Shown: in pieces, positions 4,527-5,652 of the stretch
How positions within the stretch are numbered: position 1 is the stretch's first letter
Layout: every line of letters starts with the position of its first letter
Assembly (NCBI GenBank): GCA_902495025.1
Contig: CABUWB010000145.1
Span: 1-5,652 of the forward strand
Direction: 5' to 3'
Origin: an uncultured Eubacteriales bacterium
GTDB lineage: Bacteria > Bacillota > Clostridia > Lachnospirales > CAG-274
Length of the DNA stretch: 5,652 nt
Made by a program: the position numbers and the translations under genes
Notes under the pieces: generated by a model
The model's input: only the letters and a program-made list of their open reading frames with translations
Told to the model about the DNA's origin: nothing
The model's database searches: none

Positions 4527-5652
4527 CCTTTGGCAATTCGGTACGCATATCGTGAAAAAGTATTTTTGAAATCAATACTGCTGCTTCTGAACGCTTCACC
4601 TCTGCAAAAGGATAAAAGGCATAATATTCGTTGCTGCCTACTGCAACGCCCTTGTTGTACAAATCCAAAATCTCGTGGGAATATGGTGTAATTTCGTATA
4701 CATCGGGTATATCTGTAATAGGCACTTCGTTAATATAATAAGGATTTGCATCACAGCGTGAAAAGAAATATGCCATTTCGCCTCTTGTGGCATTTTTATT
4801 CCAGTCAAACTCAACGCCCTTTTCTATGATATAATTGCGATAGCAGTAATCCACATAAACATCATACCAATGCTCTCCCGACGGTTTTAAGGGCTGCTCC
4901 AAGCTCATCTGGGAGTTGTGTATACAAGCAGCTATCTTTGCCGCCTCTGCGCAGGTAAGGCCTGCGTCGGGGTCAAATGTGGTTTCGCTTTTTCCGCTGA
5001 GTATGGAGTAATTATACGCCGTCGCCACATAGGGATAATACCATGCGTCTTTAGATACATCGGTAAATGGTAAATTAACATCTTCCAGATACTTACTGCC
5101 CTTAAATCCGCAGGCATTGCAGTAAAACATATTTGCGCCGTAAATATCCTTTTCCGTCATACTTTCAATAAGCGCCGTATGCATTTTAACAAATTCAAAG
5201 CGATTATCACCCTTAGCGTCGGATATTTTTTCTCTGAGAGCTGCTTCGTCTGCTGTACAAGGTATGGTGAATACTATATATCCCGTACCCATAAATACAT
5301 CGTAACCAAAATTGGTATTTTCGGAGTTTAACACAACGCTATCTAGATTTTCGCAGTTTGCAAAAGCTCTGTCATCTATATAGGCTGCAGTTGAAGGAAT
5401 ATCCGCATAAGTAATGTTGCTGCCCTCAAAGGCGCTTTCGTGTACCATTTCAATGCCCTCGTACATATAAACCGTAGAAACATCAAGGTCATAACAAAGC
5501 ATTGCGCCTACATCGCTTATTGGCGTACCGTCAATTTCGGACGGAATGGAAACTACATCTCCGCCGTAATAGGCGGTTACAACTCCTTCGGGGACATATT
5601 CAAAAACGCCGTCCGAGGATACCTTTGTGTCATACGGCAACACCTCAGCAAA
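4522..5652 (-). CDS. Secreted BspA-type leucine-rich repeat protein with three SLH modules (5' end missing)
   Basis: The frame is open through the window edge and its first visible codons read F-A-E-V-L-P-Y, which looks like the end of a signal peptide (cleavage after Ala) and the mature start. The gene is therefore 5'-truncated by the window; the GTG at 5643 is an internal codon and not a likely start. Numbering from that GTG, residues about 12-150 carry LRR_5/BspA-like repeats (EMVHESAFEGSNI, YIDDRAFANCENLDSVVL), a fold used in surface adhesion and protein binding. A Cys-x2-Cys pair occurs at C175/C178. SLH modules follow at about 193-243, 257-299 and 309-362, with binding motifs T-C-A-E, T-R-G-E and K-R-S-E. 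The protein should be exported and held on the wall polymer by the SLH part. It is the first visible gene of the unit and has a 7-nt gap to the next. The protein it recognises, if any, is unknown. Confidence 0.9.
   Translation of the reverse strand, partial: FAEVLPYDTKVSSDGVFEYVPEGVVTAYYGGDVVSIPSEIDGTPISDVGAMLCYDLDVSTVYMYEGIEMVHESAFEGSNITYADIPSTAAYIDDRAFANCENLDSVVLNSENTNFGYDVFMGTGYIVFTIPCTADEAALREKISDAKGDNRFEFVKMHTALIESMTEKDIYGANMFYCNACGFKGSKYLEDVNLPFTDVSKDAWYYPYVATAYNYSILSGKSETTFDPDAGLTCAEAAKIAACIHNSQMSLEQPLKPSGEHWYDVYVDYCYRNYIIEKGVEFDWNKNATRGEMAYFFSRCDANPYYINEVPITDIPDVYEITPYSHEILDLYNKGVAVGSNEYYAFYPFAEVKRSEAAVLISKILFHDMRTELPKG
4915..5067 (-). repeat. SLH1 module copy A (paralogous direct repeat)
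   Basis: This segment encodes the first SLH module of the LRR protein and is the partner of 3786-3938. The exact shared block is at 5033-5052. Most differences in the encoded module are conservative (Ile/Val, Ile/Leu, Asp/Asn, Ala/Ser), as expected from an older duplication kept under selection. Confidence 0.85.

Noticed and set aside
5641..5643. GTG as the true start of the LRR/SLH gene
   Set aside because: The frame continues open to the window edge as F-A-E before it, like the end of a signal peptide, and starting there would leave a wall protein with no export signal.

Overview
The window looks like a chromosomal segment of a low-to-moderate GC Gram-positive bacterium, most likely a member of the Clostridia (Lachnospiraceae or Oscillospiraceae type). 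The clues are strong AGGAGG/GGTGAT Shine-Dalgarno sites, Gram-positive style lipoprotein signal peptides, S-layer homology (SLH) modules, a BspA-type leucine-rich repeat surface protein, and an SPFH/'virion core'-type protein with C-terminal zinc ribbons. The assignment rests on motif recognition only.

All five genes lie on the minus strand and read from high to low coordinates. In transcription order they are: (1) 4522-5652, a secreted BspA-type LRR + SLH protein whose 5' end lies outside the window; (2) 3360-4514, a putative lipoprotein with three C-terminal SLH modules, GTG start, 7 nt after gene 1; (3) 1949-3274, a cytoplasmic SPFH protein (YdjI/COG4260-like) with three zinc ribbons; (4) 703-1896, a HEAT-repeat lipoprotein; (5) 71-628, a two-helix membrane protein with a putative winged-helix-like cytoplasmic region and a C-terminal zinc ribbon. 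Gaps are 7, 85, 52 and 74 nt. No convincing terminator lies between genes, and a perfect 16-bp stem followed by a T-run closes the cluster at 11-55. This fits one polycistronic unit whose main promoter is outside the window.

The products span every layer of the envelope: wall-bound surface proteins (genes 1 and 2), a lipid-anchored repeat scaffold on the outer face (gene 4), an integral membrane protein (gene 5) and a cytosolic SPFH scaffold (gene 3). SPFH proteins of this type are known from the Bacillus subtilis ydjFGHI locus, where YdjI works with membrane partners YdjG/YdjH and the PspA paralogue YdjF. By inference, this cluster may be an envelope-surveillance or membrane-organising system in which the SPFH/zinc-ribbon and membrane/zinc-ribbon proteins form the inner part and the SLH and HEAT lipoproteins the outer part. 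No PspA, toxin, nuclease, transposase, phage gene, RNA gene or CRISPR array is visible. No non-coding stretch exceeds 85 nt.
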